From AC-32 sp963755635 (GTDB lineage: Bacteria; Actinomycetota; Thermoleophilia; Gaiellales; Gaiellaceae): a DNA stretch of 64,000 bases. The notes beneath the pieces were generated by a model that was not told the origin of the DNA, searched no databases, and saw only the letters and a list, made by a program, of their open reading frames with translations. The stretch lies in assembly GCA_963755635.1 (NCBI GenBank), contig CAVWKS010000019.1, positions 272,733 through 336,732 of the forward strand. Direction: 5' to 3'. Of the stretch, positions 32,786 to 41,811 are shown piece by piece (position 1 is the stretch's first letter; each line of letters opens with the position of its first letter). Both the position numbers and the translations under genes were made by a program.

Positions 32786-33232
32786 TCAGGATACCGGCGA
32801 GTTCTCGCGGCTGAGGAGCTCGCGGGCACGTTCGCGCGCTTCCTCGTCGTGCGTGTGCCAGAGGCGCTCGACCAGCGCGCGGACGACCTCGCGGATGCCG
32901 ACGATGCCGAGCAGGTTCTCGCCTTCGAGCACCGGGAGGTGGCGGATCTTGCGCTCGCCCATCAGCCGCGCGGCGTCGAGGATGTCGTCGTCCGGGGCGA
33001 GCGTGACCAGCTGCCGGGTCATCACGTCGCCGACGTGAACCTCGGCGAACTGCGACCCCTCGCCGGCCAGGCGAAGGACGTCCCGCTCCGTGAAGATCCC
33101 CACGAGCCGGTCCCCTTCGCAGACCCCGACGGAGCCGACGTTCTCCTCGAGCATCCGCGCGATCGCAACGCTGACGGTGTCGCCCGGGGACACCCGCACC
33201 ACCCGGAAAGCCATCACGTCAGCGACTGGCAT
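32786..33232 (-). CDS. Tandem CBS-domain protein
   Basis: 148 residues from ATG 33232. Two CBS motifs (about 1-60 and 65-125): VGIFTERDVLRL and GIVGIREVVRAL end each one. Such pairs bind adenosyl compounds and regulate partners. TAGACT (33241-33246) lies eight bases upstream, suggesting a leaderless mRNA. A 14-residue longer start at 33274 would run through this box and is less likely. Confidence 0.85.
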   Translation of the reverse strand: MPVADVMAFRVVRVSPGDTVSVAIARMLEENVGSVGVCEGDRLVGIFTERDVLRLAGEGSQFAEVHVGDVMTRQLVTLAPDDDILDAARLMGERKIRHLPVLEGENLLGIVGIREVVRALVERLWHTHDEEARERARELLSRENSPVS

Positions 33233-33280
33233 CGCCCTAGAGTCTAAACGCACAAGAGGTCGCGGCGGTACCATCGTCGC

Positions 33281-33379
33281 CGGGCCGGGCCCCGGGCGGT
33301 GGAAGCTTGCGAACCGCGTCAGATCCGGGAGGAAGCAGCGCTAAGCAATGTCTCTCAGGCGCTCGGTGCGTCCGGCCCG
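33281..33379 (+). ncRNA. ffs: Small signal recognition particle RNA (4.5S type)
   Basis: Contains the universally conserved SRP domain IV: CGTCAGATCCGGGAGGAAGCAGC in the region 33317-33339, flanked by pairing arms. The ends CGGGCCG (33281-33287) and CGGCCCG (33373-33379) are complementary. It binds Ffh to target membrane proteins. It sits just upstream of dnaX, its usual place. End points are approximate. Confidence 0.9.
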
Positions 33380-33467
33380 TTCCCGCTCTCGGCGGCGGCA
33401 AAGCCGCCGCCTCCGCTCTCTGATGAGCTCCGTCGAGCCTACGCTCTTGATTCAGTAAGCTCGGCGC

Positions 33468-35051
33468 GTGGCCGCCCTGTACCGCAAGTACCGCCCGCAG
33501 GACTTCGATCAGGTCGTCGGGCAGGAGGCGGTCGTCAGGACGCTCAAGAACGCGATCTCCCACGGGCAGATCCGGCAGGCGTACCTGTTCGCCGGGCCGC
33601 GCGGCACCGGCAAGACGTCGCTCGCGCGGATCCTCGCCAAGGCCCTGAACTGCGAGAAGGGCCCGACGCCGAGCCCGGACAACGAGTGCCACGCGTGCCG
33701 CGCGATCGCCGAGGGAACGTCGCTCGATGTCGTCGAGATGGACGCGGCCTCGCAGCGCGGGATCGACGACATCCGCGAGATCCGCGAGCGCGTGGTGCTC
33801 CAGCCGGTCGAGGGCCGCTACAAGGTCTACATCCTCGACGAGGCGCACCAGCTGACGGACGCCGCTTTCAACGCGCTGCTCAAGCTGATCGAGGAGCCTC
33901 CGCCCCACCTCGTCTTCGTCTTCTGCACGACCGACCTCTCGAAGATGCTGCCGACGGTCCGGTCGCGCTGCCAGACGTTCGTCTTCTCGAGGCCGCGGCT
34001 GCCCGAGCTCGTCCAGAAGCTGCGGCGGATCGCCGACGCCGAGGGGATCGAGGCGCCCGACGCGGCGCTGTCGCTGATCGCGCGTAGCGCTCGCGGCGCC
34101 TACCGCGATGCCGAGTCGACGCTCGACCAGCTCTCCGCCGCCACCGAGAAACAGGTGACCGTGCAGGCGGTACTACAGCTGCTCGGCGCGGTCGAGGAGG
34201 AGGCGCTCTTCCGTCTGTGCGACCTGATCGTCGACCGAGACACCGCCGGAGCGCTCACCTTCATCGAGGAGCTTTCGGAGCAGGGGCAGGACCTCGGGCG
34301 GCTCGTCACCGACCTGCTCGAGCACCTGCGCCACCTGCTGCTCGTCCAGCACATGGGCGAGGTGCCCGACTCGCTGCCCGTGACCGAGGAGACGCGCGAC
34401 CGGCTGCGCGAGCAGGCCAACCAGCTCGCCGAGCCGACGGTGCTGCGGCTGTGCGACCTGCTGGCCGTGGCGATCGAGGACCTGCGCCAGGGCGGCGACC
34501 CGCGCCTGCCGCTCGAGCTCGCGCTGGTCAAGGTGACGCGTCCTGCGGCTGACCTTTCGCGGGAGTCGATCGCGTTTCGACTCGAACAGCTGGAACAGCA
34601 CGGCAGTGACCGTGGCCCCGCGACCACTACTAGTCCGGAGGTCACGCCGGAGCCGGACCGAGAGCCGGTGACGACACCTCCGGACGTGGACCTCGAGCAG
34701 CTGCAGGAGGCCTGGCAGCGGACGATCCTGCCGGCCGTCGAGGAAAAGTCGATCCCGACCGCGTCGGTGCTGCGCGAGGCGCACCCGAAGGACCTGGCGG
34801 GCGACACGCTCACGGTCGAGTTCCCCCGCGCCGCCTCGTTCCACCGCCAGCTCGCCGAGGACCCGAAGAACGCGACGCTGCTCGCCGAGGCGCTCTACGA
34901 GGTGACCGGCCGGCGGCTCGCGCTCGCGTTCGAGGTGGGCGAGAACGGCGGCGAGGCAGAGCCGCCTCCCGACGACGAGCCGGCGAGCGAGGAAGAGATC
35001 ATCGAGCTGGTGAAAGGCACCTTCGACGCGCACGAGGTGAGCGAAGAATGA
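33468..35051 (+). CDS. dnaX: DNA polymerase III subunit gamma/tau
   Basis: 527 residues from GTG 33468. Walker A GPRGTGKTS (about 44), zinc-knuckle Cys residues (NCEKG, ECHACR), Walker B ILDEAHQL and the SRC sensor in VRSRCQTF make the clamp-loader ATPase. It loads the beta clamp onto primed DNA. The linker (about 375-415) is Thr/Pro/Glu-rich. TAAGCT lies six bases before the start (leaderless). It is coupled to ybaB by an ATGA overlap. Confidence 0.97.
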   Translation: MAALYRKYRPQDFDQVVGQEAVVRTLKNAISHGQIRQAYLFAGPRGTGKTSLARILAKALNCEKGPTPSPDNECHACRAIAEGTSLDVVEMDAASQRGIDDIREIRERVVLQPVEGRYKVYILDEAHQLTDAAFNALLKLIEEPPPHLVFVFCTTDLSKMLPTVRSRCQTFVFSRPRLPELVQKLRRIADAEGIEAPDAALSLIARSARGAYRDAESTLDQLSAATEKQVTVQAVLQLLGAVEEEALFRLCDLIVDRDTAGALTFIEELSEQGQDLGRLVTDLLEHLRHLLLVQHMGEVPDSLPVTEETRDRLREQANQLAEPTVLRLCDLLAVAIEDLRQGGDPRLPLELALVKVTRPAADLSRESIAFRLEQLEQHGSDRGPATTTSPEVTPEPDREPVTTPPDVDLEQLQEAWQRTILPAVEEKSIPTASVLREAHPKDLAGDTLTVEFPRAASFHRQLAEDPKNATLLAEALYEVTGRRLALAFEVGENGGEAEPPPDDEPASEEEIIELVKGTFDAHEVSEE

Positions 35052-35371
35052 GCGGGATGGACTTCAACAAGATGTTCGAGCAGGTCCAGCAGATGCAGCA
35101 GGAGATGCAGAAGGCGCAGGAAGAGCTCAAGGACGAGACCGTCCAGGCGACCGCCGGCGGCGGCATGGTGACCGTGACCGCGACCGGCGGCGGCGAGATC
35201 AAAGAGATCAAGATCGACCCGAAGGCGATCGACCCGGATGATCCGGAGATGCTCGAGGACCTCGTTGTCGCGGCAGTGAACGAAGCGCTCCGGTCGGCGC
35301 AGGGGCTGATCGAGGCCAAGCTCGGCCCGGCGCTCGGCGGCCTGCACGGGCTCGGCCTTCCCGGCCTCTAG
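35048..35371 (+). CDS. ybaB: YbaB/EbfC nucleoid-associated protein
   Basis: 107 residues. An N-terminal Met/Gln-rich coiled-coil helix (QQMQQEMQKAQEELKDE) and the family core ATAGGGMVTVTATGGGEI. It forms a DNA-binding dimer. The dnaX-ybaB-recR order is conserved in many bacteria; here two genes intervene before recR. Confidence 0.95.
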   Translation: MSGMDFNKMFEQVQQMQQEMQKAQEELKDETVQATAGGGMVTVTATGGGEIKEIKIDPKAIDPDDPEMLEDLVVAAVNEALRSAQGLIEAKLGPALGGLHGLGLPGL

Positions 35372-35770
35372 ATGGAAGCCCGGATCGAGGACCTGCGTTC
35401 GATCCCGCTGTTCGCGGCCCTCGAGCCGGCCGCGCTGGAACGGTTGGCCGCGGTCGCGACCGAGTTCGAGGCCCACCCGAAGCAGCTGCTCGCACAGCCG
35501 GGCGCGCCGGGGAGCGGGATGTTCTTCGTCGTCGAGGGGACCGTCGAGGTGGAAGCGCGTGAGACGACGCGGGAGCTCGGGCCCGGCGACTTCTTCGGGG
35601 AGCTCGCGCTGCTGACCGAGGACGGCACACGCACCGCCCGCGTCCGCGCGAAGACGCAGGCGCGCTGCCTCGCGTTTGACCGCGCAGCGTTCGAAGAGCT
35701 CATCCGGCAGTACCCGGAGATCGCGGCCACGCTGCTCGAGACGGCACTCGGCCGCCTCGGCGAGGCGTGA
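35372..35770 (+). CDS. Cyclic-nucleotide-binding domain protein
   Basis: 132 residues, begins directly after ybaB. A single cNMP domain: PLFAALEPAALERLA, FVVEGTVEV and the phosphate-binding cassette GDFFGELALLTEDGTRTARV. The Glu and second Arg that hold cAMP/cGMP are present. No output domain; it may bind to or regulate the exchanger encoded next, whose GTG overlaps its stop. Confidence 0.88.
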   Translation: MEARIEDLRSIPLFAALEPAALERLAAVATEFEAHPKQLLAQPGAPGSGMFFVVEGTVEVEARETTRELGPGDFFGELALLTEDGTRTARVRAKTQARCLAFDRAAFEELIRQYPEIAATLLETALGRLGEA

Positions 35771-36825
35771 CCGGCCTCTCGAGCCCGCTCCTCATCCTCG
35801 TCTTCATCGCAGCCTCGGCCGCGACGTGGTTCGCCGGCGTCTTCCTCTCGAAGACGACGGACTCGCTGGACGTACGCCTCGGCCTCGGCCAGGAGCTCGG
35901 CGGGATCATTCTGCTCGCGGTCGCCGGCAGCCTCCCGGAGCTGGCGATCACGGTCTCGGCGGCCGCGAGCGGGAACCTCCAGCTCGCCGCCGGCAACCTG
36001 ATCGGCGGGATCGCGGTGCAGACGATGGTGCTCGTCGTCTGCGACTTCGTCACCGGTCCCGAGCGGCCGCTGACGTTCCTCGTCGGCGCGCTCACGCCGG
36101 TGCTCGAGGGGCTGCTCGTCGTGCTCGTGGTCTCGGCCGTCCTGATGGGCGCGCTGCTTCCGCCGACGACTGCGATCGGCGGCGTCGTCAGCCCCGCATC
36201 GCTCGCGATCGTCGTCCTCTGGACAGTGGGGATCTACGTGATCAACCGCGTCCGCAAGGATCCGCGCTGGAGCGTCTCGATGCCCGGCAGCCATCCTGGC
36301 CGGCGGCACCACCGCGAGCCGCACCCCGAGGTGGCGCACCCGTTCTCGACGCGCTCGACGACCGCCGTGGCCGGCATCTTCGCCGCCGCCTGCGCGGTCA
36401 CGCTGATCGCAGGAGTGGGGCTCGAGGCCAGCGGCAACACACTCGCGAACCGCGCCGGGATCAACGGCGTGATCTTCGGCGCGACGATCCTCGCCGCCGC
36501 GACCGCGCTGCCGGAGATCAGCTCCGGGGTCGCCGCCGTGAAGCTTGGCGACCACGCGCTCGCGGTCGGCGACATCTTCGGCGGCAACGCCTTCCAGGTC
36601 TGCCTCTTCCTGCTCGCGGACCTGATCGCGGGCTCGCCCGTCCTGCCGAGCGCGGGCCGCCTGAACAGCTGGCTCGCGTCGCTCGGCGTCGGGCTGACCG
36701 CGATCTACGCGATGGGCGTGATCGCGCGGCCGCTGCGCTGCCGCCTCCGGCTCGGGCCCGACTCGCTGCTCGCGATCGTGGTCTTCGGCCTCGGGATCAC
36801 GGGCCTCATCGTCGTTCACGGCTGA
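35767..36825 (+). CDS. Sodium/calcium exchanger family protein (CaCA)
   Basis: 352 residues, about ten helices. Both alpha repeats are clear: AGSLPELAITVSAAASGNLQLAAGNLIGG (about 56-84) and ATALPEISSGVAAVKLGDHALAVGDIFGGNAFQ (about 246-278), each with the ion-binding Pro-Glu and Asn/Asp. The cytosolic loop is His-rich (RRHHREPHPEVAHP). It exchanges Ca2+ or another cation for Na+ or H+. Coupled to the cNMP-domain gene. Confidence 0.9.
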   Translation: MTGLSSPLLILVFIAASAATWFAGVFLSKTTDSLDVRLGLGQELGGIILLAVAGSLPELAITVSAAASGNLQLAAGNLIGGIAVQTMVLVVCDFVTGPERPLTFLVGALTPVLEGLLVVLVVSAVLMGALLPPTTAIGGVVSPASLAIVVLWTVGIYVINRVRKDPRWSVSMPGSHPGRRHHREPHPEVAHPFSTRSTTAVAGIFAAACAVTLIAGVGLEASGNTLANRAGINGVIFGATILAAATALPEISSGVAAVKLGDHALAVGDIFGGNAFQVCLFLLADLIAGSPVLPSAGRLNSWLASLGVGLTAIYAMGVIARPLRCRLRLGPDSLLAIVVFGLGITGLIVVHG

Positions 36826-36846
36826 CCCGATAGGCACAATCCGGCC

Positions 36847-37437
36847 ATGTTCAGCCCGTCGGTCGACAATCTCGTCGCTCAGCTGACGCGCCTGCCCGGC
36901 GTCGGGCAGCGTACGGCGCAGCGGCTCGCGTTCCATCTCCTGCGCGTCCCGAAGGACGAGGCCGGCGCGCTCGCCGCCGCTATCGCCGAGGTCAAGGAGC
37001 GCGTCCGCTTCTGCCGCGAGTGCGGGAACCTGACCGAGGAGGAGACGTGCGAGATCTGCCGCGACGCGCGCCGCGACCACTCGATCGTCTGCGTGGTCGA
37101 GCAGCCGGCAGACCTGATCTCCGTCGAGCGGACTCACGAGTACCGCGGCCTCTACCACGTCCTCGGCGGGGCGCTCTCGCCGCTGGACGGCGTCGAGCCG
37201 GAGCACCTGCGGATCGACGAGCTGCTCGGCCGCGTCGAGCGGAACGGCGTCGAGGAAGTCGTGCTCGCGACGAACCCGAACATGACCGGCGAGGCGACGG
37301 CCGCCTACCTCGCCGACCGACTGCGCGGCCGCGTGCGCGTCACGCGGCTCGCCAGCGGCCTGCCCGTCGGCGCAGACCTCGAGTACGCCGACGAGGTCAC
37401 CCTCGGCAGGGCGCTCAGCGGCCGGCGAGAAATGTGA
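36847..37437 (+). CDS. recR: Recombination protein RecR
   Basis: 196 residues, full length. HhH LTRLPGVGQRTAQRLAFHLL, four-Cys zinc finger CRECGNLTEEETCEIC (57-72), then the Toprim domain with VVEQPADLISVERT and LATNPNMTGEATA. Works with RecO/RecF in gap repair. Confidence 0.97.
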   Translation: MFSPSVDNLVAQLTRLPGVGQRTAQRLAFHLLRVPKDEAGALAAAIAEVKERVRFCRECGNLTEEETCEICRDARRDHSIVCVVEQPADLISVERTHEYRGLYHVLGGALSPLDGVEPEHLRIDELLGRVERNGVEEVVLATNPNMTGEATAAYLADRLRGRVRVTRLASGLPVGADLEYADEVTLGRALSGRREM

Positions 37438-37443
37438 GGACAG

Positions 37444-37470
37444 CACGGGGGAACCCCTGGTTCCCCCGTG
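37444..37470 (+). terminator. Terminator after recR
   Basis: A perfect 11-bp stem (37444-37454 with 37460-37470) with a 5-base loop, 6 bases after the recR stop. A second small GC hairpin with an AAA loop lies at 37567-37581. Confidence 0.75.
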
Positions 37471-37634
37471 AGCCCCCTCCTTGCTCGCGGCAGCGCGGGT
37501 CAAGCGCTCTCCGGAGCCGCCCTTTCACGGCGCTCGGCGGCCGTTTCCTTGTACGTGAGGCTCCCGCCGGGCAAAGCCCGGCTCCGCCGGCGGATCGTCA
37601 CGGCCCGACTTGGTTGAACCGCAGAGCCCTTACC

Positions 37635-37640
37635 TAGACT
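37635..37640 (+). promoter_or_regulatory. -10 box of leaderless lysC
   Basis: TAGACT, seven bases before GTG 37648. TTGAAC (37614-37619) may be the -35, with a short 15-base spacer. No ribosome site precedes the start. Confidence 0.5.
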
Positions 37641-37647
37641 GTCCCAC

Positions 37648-38898
37648 GTGACTGCCACTGAGTTCGAGGCACTCCCAGAACTGGAAGGCGTCGAGCCCAG
37701 GCTCGGCACGCTCGTGATGAAGTTCGGCGGCACCTCGGTCGCCGACCCGGCCAAGATCAAGAACGTCGCGCAGCGGCTGGTCGAGGCGCGCGCCGCCGGC
37801 AACCGCGTCGTCGCGGTGCTCTCGGCAATGGGCGACTCGACCGACGACCTCGTCCGGCTCGCCTACGAGGTGTCGGCCAGGCCGAAGCCGCGTGAGCTCG
37901 ACATGCTGATCTCGGTCGGCGAGCGGATCTCCTGCGCTCTGGCGGCGATGGCGATCCACGACCTCGGCGCCGAGGCGATCTCGCTCACCGGTTCGCAGGC
38001 CGGGATCGTCACCGACACGGTGCACGGCAAGGCGAAGATCGTCGACGTGCGCGCGCGCCGGATCCACGAGGCGCTCGACCAGGACAAGATCGTGCTCGTC
38101 GCCGGCTTCCAGGGCGTCTCCACCGACCTCGACATCACGACGCTCGGCCGCGGCGGCTCGGACACGACAGCGGTCGCGCTCGCCGCCGCGCTCGGCGCCG
38201 AGGTCTGCGAGATCTATACCGATGTCGAGGGCGTCTACACCGCGCACCCGCGGCTCGTCGCGAACGCGCGCAAGCTGCACGCCCTGAGCTACGACGAGAT
38301 GCTCGAGATGGCCGCGAGCGGCGCGAAGGTGCTCCAGGTACGCTCGGTCGAGGTCGCGCGCAACCACTCGGTCAAGCTGCACGTCCGCTCGACGTTCTCC
38401 GAGGCGGACGGCACCTGGATTCGGGAGGAGGACGAACGGATGCTCGAGAAGGCGCTCATCTCCGGGGTGACCCACACGCTCGAGGAGACGCTCTACCGCG
38501 TCGAGGGCACGACTCCCGCGCTCCTGTTCGCGGCGCTCGCCAAGGCCGGCGTCAACGTCGACACGATCATCCAGACAGGACCGGAGATCGTCTTCTCCGC
38601 CCCCGCCGAGGACCGCGAGGCGGCGGCAGGCGTGCTGGACGGGCTCGGCGTCGAGTGGAGCGCGCGCGACGACCTCGGCAAGGTCAGCGTGATCGGAGCC
38701 GGCATGAAGAGCCACCCGGGCGTGGCCGCGAAGGCCTTCGAGACGCTCGCCGAGAACGGAATCGAGCCGCACGTCGTGACGACCTCGCCGATCAAGATCT
38801 CTTGCCACCTGCGCTCCGACCAGGTGGAGACCGCGGTGGCGGCGCTGCACCGGGCGTTCGAGCTCGACGCTCCCGAGGCGGAGCGGCAGCATGCCTAG
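37648..38898 (+). CDS. lysC: Aspartate kinase
   Basis: 416 residues. Kinase motif VMKFGGTSVADP (about 23-34), FQGVSTDLDITTLGRGGSDTTA, then two ACT domains (about 275-405) for feedback by lysine/threonine. First step of the aspartate pathway to Lys, Thr, Met and diaminopimelate. Overlaps asd by eight bases. Confidence 0.96.
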   Translation: MTATEFEALPELEGVEPRLGTLVMKFGGTSVADPAKIKNVAQRLVEARAAGNRVVAVLSAMGDSTDDLVRLAYEVSARPKPRELDMLISVGERISCALAAMAIHDLGAEAISLTGSQAGIVTDTVHGKAKIVDVRARRIHEALDQDKIVLVAGFQGVSTDLDITTLGRGGSDTTAVALAAALGAEVCEIYTDVEGVYTAHPRLVANARKLHALSYDEMLEMAASGAKVLQVRSVEVARNHSVKLHVRSTFSEADGTWIREEDERMLEKALISGVTHTLEETLYRVEGTTPALLFAALAKAGVNVDTIIQTGPEIVFSAPAEDREAAAGVLDGLGVEWSARDDLGKVSVIGAGMKSHPGVAAKAFETLAENGIEPHVVTTSPIKISCHLRSDQVETAVAALHRAFELDAPEAERQHA

Positions 38899-39814
38899 GG
38901 TCGCGGTCGTAGGCGCGACCGGCGCGGTCGGCCGCGTGACGGTCGACCTGCTGCTCGAGCGGGGGTACGACGACGTGTCGCTGCTCGCCTCCGCGCGCTC
39001 GGCCGGCAGCGAGGTTCGCGGCCTGGCGGTCACCGAGGCGACGCCCGAGACGCTCGCCGGCTTCGACGTCTGCTTCTTCTCCGTCGGCTCTCAGGCCAGC
39101 CGCGAGCTCGTCCCCCACGCGTCGCGCGGCGGTGCGCTCTGCGTGGACAAGTCGGAGGCGTTCCGGCTCGAGCCGGACGTGCCGCTCGTCGTGCCGGAGG
39201 TGAACGGCGGGCGCGCGCTGGAGCACGGCGGCGTGATCGCGAACCCGAACTGCTCGACGATCCCGCTGACGCTCGTGCTCAAGCCGCTGCTCGACGCGGC
39301 CGGCCTGCGCTCGGTACGGGTCGCGACGTACCAGTCCGCGTCGGGCAAAGGGGCCCAGCGTCTGCAGCAGCTGCTCGACGAGCCGCAGGCCGAGCACGAT
39401 CTCTCCGTCGACTGGACCTACGACGGCGAGGAGTTCGACGAGGAGGTCAAGATCCGCGAGGAGACGCGCAAGATCCTCGAGCTGCCGGAGCTGCCGGTGA
39501 GCGCGACCTGCGTCCGCGTCCCGGTACCGGTCGGCCACGCCGAGTCGGTCTGGATCGAGACCGAGCAGCCACTCTCACCCGCCGAAGCGCGCGAGCTCCT
39601 GGGCGCCGCCCCGTCGGTCCAGCTCGAGGACTTCCCCACTCCCGCCCGGGCCGCGGGCCGCGACGAGGCGCTCGTCGGCCGCATCCGCCGCGACCCGGCT
39701 GCCGAGAACGGCCTGGCGCTCCACCTCGCCTGCGACAACCTGCGCAAGGGCGCCGCCCTGAACGGCATCCAGATCGCCGAGCTCGTCCTCTCGCGCCGCC
39801 CCGTCGCGGCCTGA
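38891..39814 (+). CDS. asd: Aspartate-semialdehyde dehydrogenase
   Basis: 307 residues, ATG 38891. NADP motif VVGATGAVG (6-14), catalytic Cys in NPNCST (about 118), and the catalytic-domain residues in GHAESVWIE. It reduces aspartyl phosphate made by LysC; the lysC-asd operon is standard. Confidence 0.96.
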   Translation: MPRVAVVGATGAVGRVTVDLLLERGYDDVSLLASARSAGSEVRGLAVTEATPETLAGFDVCFFSVGSQASRELVPHASRGGALCVDKSEAFRLEPDVPLVVPEVNGGRALEHGGVIANPNCSTIPLTLVLKPLLDAAGLRSVRVATYQSASGKGAQRLQQLLDEPQAEHDLSVDWTYDGEEFDEEVKIREETRKILELPELPVSATCVRVPVPVGHAESVWIETEQPLSPAEARELLGAAPSVQLEDFPTPARAAGRDEALVGRIRRDPAAENGLALHLACDNLRKGAALNGIQIAELVLSRRPVAA

Positions 39815-39907
39815 CAGATCTCGAATCTCCTCAAGCGCGGCGGGCCAGATGGGACGGTTTCCGTTGCTTTCTCAAGCTGTGAGCGGAAAATCCCGATAAC
39901 TCGCGCA

Positions 39908-40381
39908 ATGCGGCACGCACGGCTCGACCACACTTTCTTCGAGAATGAAACCCGCTCGCACCTGGGCGCGCTCCTGCTGCGCAAGGGCCTCGTCACCAAC
40001 GAGGAGCTCGACCGCGCGCTCGAAGAGAAGCAGCAAGGAGAGCTGCTCGGCGAGGCGCTCGTGCGCCTGCGGATCTGCTTCGAGGACGACATCGCGCGCG
40101 TGCTCGCCGCGCAGGCGAACGTCGACTTCGTCGACATCGGCGTGACGTCGGTCGACTGGCGGGCCGCCCAGTACCTCCAGAAGCGCCAGGCGGTAGAGCT
40201 CCGCGCGATCCCGCTGCGGCTGCATCCCGACGACAGCATCTCGGTCGCGGTCGCCGACCCGACCGACGACACGCTGCTGCCCAAGCTGAAGCTCGCGCTC
40301 GGCGGCCGCGAGGTGCGCCTGTTCGTGACGACGCCCTCCGCACTGCACGCGGCCTGGGCGGCCGCGTACGCCGGCCGCTAG
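39908..40381 (+). CDS. Stand-alone MshEN (GspE N-terminal) domain protein
   Basis: 157 residues. Two MshEN-like halves: LGALLLRKGLVTNEELDRAL and AVELRAIPLRLHPDDSISVAVADPTD, as in the N-terminus of GspE/PilB ATPases, where the domain binds c-di-GMP or partner proteins. The ATPase domain is absent. No pilus genes are adjacent. Ends four bases into the convergent gene. Confidence 0.8.
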   Translation: MRHARLDHTFFENETRSHLGALLLRKGLVTNEELDRALEEKQQGELLGEALVRLRICFEDDIARVLAAQANVDFVDIGVTSVDWRAAQYLQKRQAVELRAIPLRLHPDDSISVAVADPTDDTLLPKLKLALGGREVRLFVTTPSALHAAWAAAYAGR

Positions 40382-41004
40382 GGCCGCCTCGGCTCCGGAA
40401 CCGGCTCGGGCAGGAACGCTTCGCGCAGCGCCCGCAGCACCTTCCAGCGCTTGCCCTCCAGCACAGGCACGAGACCGCCGAGCTCGAGCCGCGCCAACTC
40501 GACCTGGCCGGCTGCCCGCACCGTGCGGAAGCCGAAGTCTGCGAGGAAATCTCGCGGGAAGACCGTGCGGTGCACCAGGAAGCGCTCGTAGTCCGACTCG
40601 CCCTCCGTGTAGCGATAGGCGAAGGTCTCGAGCGCGGCGGCGCCCTTCTCCTTCGCGTCGCCGATCGCGGCGAGGAAGAGCGACTGCAGCACCCACGGGC
40701 TCGTGCGGTCGAACAGGTAGGCGCAGGTGACGAGCACGGCGTCGTTCGACGGCGGCCCGGCCGGCAGCTCGTCCGCGCGCGGGAAGAGCCTCGCCGCGCC
40801 GTACTGCATCGAGCCGAGCACACGCCCGTCGTCGTCGTAGTAGACCGTCCCCCAGGCCCCGAACTCCGTCTCGGCCTTCTCGATCCAGCGGTGCTTGTCC
40901 ACCCGCCGCCCGCCGGTGCGCGACTGCCACCAGACGCAGTCGTGGCAGACAGCCGCGACCTGCGGCAGCGTCACTCCGGTCAGCCCTGTGAGGCGGGTCG
41001 CCAT
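40378..41004 (-). CDS. GNAT-like N-acetyltransferase family protein
   Basis: 208 residues from ATG 41004, sharing one base with the stop of the phosphoesterase gene (TAATG). VCHDCVWWQ (about 19-27) carries a Cys pair; later strands (GTVYYDDDGRVLGSMQYG, LVTCAYL) and helix SLFLAAIGDAKEKGAAALETFAY follow a GNAT fold. The acetyl-CoA loop is weak, so the activity is uncertain. Confidence 0.6.
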   Translation of the reverse strand: MATRLTGLTGVTLPQVAAVCHDCVWWQSRTGGRRVDKHRWIEKAETEFGAWGTVYYDDDGRVLGSMQYGAARLFPRADELPAGPPSNDAVLVTCAYLFDRTSPWVLQSLFLAAIGDAKEKGAAALETFAYRYTEGESDYERFLVHRTVFPRDFLADFGFRTVRAAGQVELARLELGGLVPVLEGKRWKVLRALREAFLPEPVPEPRRP

Positions 41005-41810
41005 TACGCGGATTGTAGGACCAGCTCGGTCGCTTCCGGCCGCGCGAGGAAGCGGAAGGGCACGAAGGTCGTGCCGAGACCGGCCGAGAGGTGGAGGGTC
41101 CCACCGGGCCGGCGGTAGAGGCCGCGGATGTACGTCCAGCGGATGTGCGCCAGGCGGAGGCGCCCACCCGGCCACGGCACGCAGATCTGGCCGGCGTGGA
41201 GGTGTCCCGAGAGAACGAGGTGGAACGCGCCGGGCGGGAGCCGGTCGACGATGTCGGGGAAATGACAGAGCAGGATCCGGAGATCTGCGTCCGGGTCGAC
41301 GCGCTGCTCCGGATGCGCCTGGCGGCGACGATAGGAGCGCGGGTCGACACCGACGATCTGGATCTTCCTGCCCCGCAGCTCCAGCGTCCTCGAGTCGTCC
41401 GTCAGCAAGATCGCAGGCTCGAGGTCGAGCAGCGCGGCCGGGTGCGAGAACGGATCGCGTGATTGCGCGAAGTCGTGGTTGCCGAGCACTGCGTAGCAGC
41501 GCGGCAGGCGCGCGAGCAGCTCGCGGAGACGCTCCTCGCCCGACCGGCGCGAGAGCAGGTCGCCGCTGATCAGCGTCAGGTCGGGCTGCCGCTCCTCGAC
41601 CCAGTCGATCGCCCGCTCGACCGCCACCGAGCCGCGCGACGGAAAGCCGAGGTGGAAGTCCGACAGGTGCGCGATCCGCAGACCCTCGAGCTCGGGCGCG
41701 AGCCCCGGCAGCGGGCATGCAAGTGTCTCCAGCCGCACCCAGCCTGCTTCGAAGTGCCCCCACGCGAGCCCCGCCGCGGCGGCGGCACCTCCGAGCCGCG
41801 TGACCCGCAA
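41004..41810 (-). CDS. Calcineurin-like metallophosphoesterase (YkuE/YaeI type)
   Basis: 268 residues. All five metal motifs: SDFHLG (50), SGDLL (about 83), GNHD (about 111), CHFPD (about 185) and SGHLHAGQ (about 203). The short hydrophobic N-terminus may be a membrane anchor. Proteins of this type hydrolyse UDP-diacylglucosamine-like or other phosphodiesters at the membrane. Confidence 0.9.
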   Translation of the reverse strand: MRVTRLGGAAAAAGLAWGHFEAGWVRLETLACPLPGLAPELEGLRIAHLSDFHLGFPSRGSVAVERAIDWVEERQPDLTLISGDLLSRRSGEERLRELLARLPRCYAVLGNHDFAQSRDPFSHPAALLDLEPAILLTDDSRTLELRGRKIQIVGVDPRSYRRRQAHPEQRVDPDADLRILLCHFPDIVDRLPPGAFHLVLSGHLHAGQICVPWPGGRLRLAHIRWTYIRGLYRRPGGTLHLSAGLGTTFVPFRFLARPEATELVLQSA

Positions 41811-41811
41811 G

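Noticed and set aside
35368..37503. 711-residue minus-strand ORF
   Set aside because: Antisense across the cNMP, exchanger and recR genes, all of which have clear family motifs on the plus strand.
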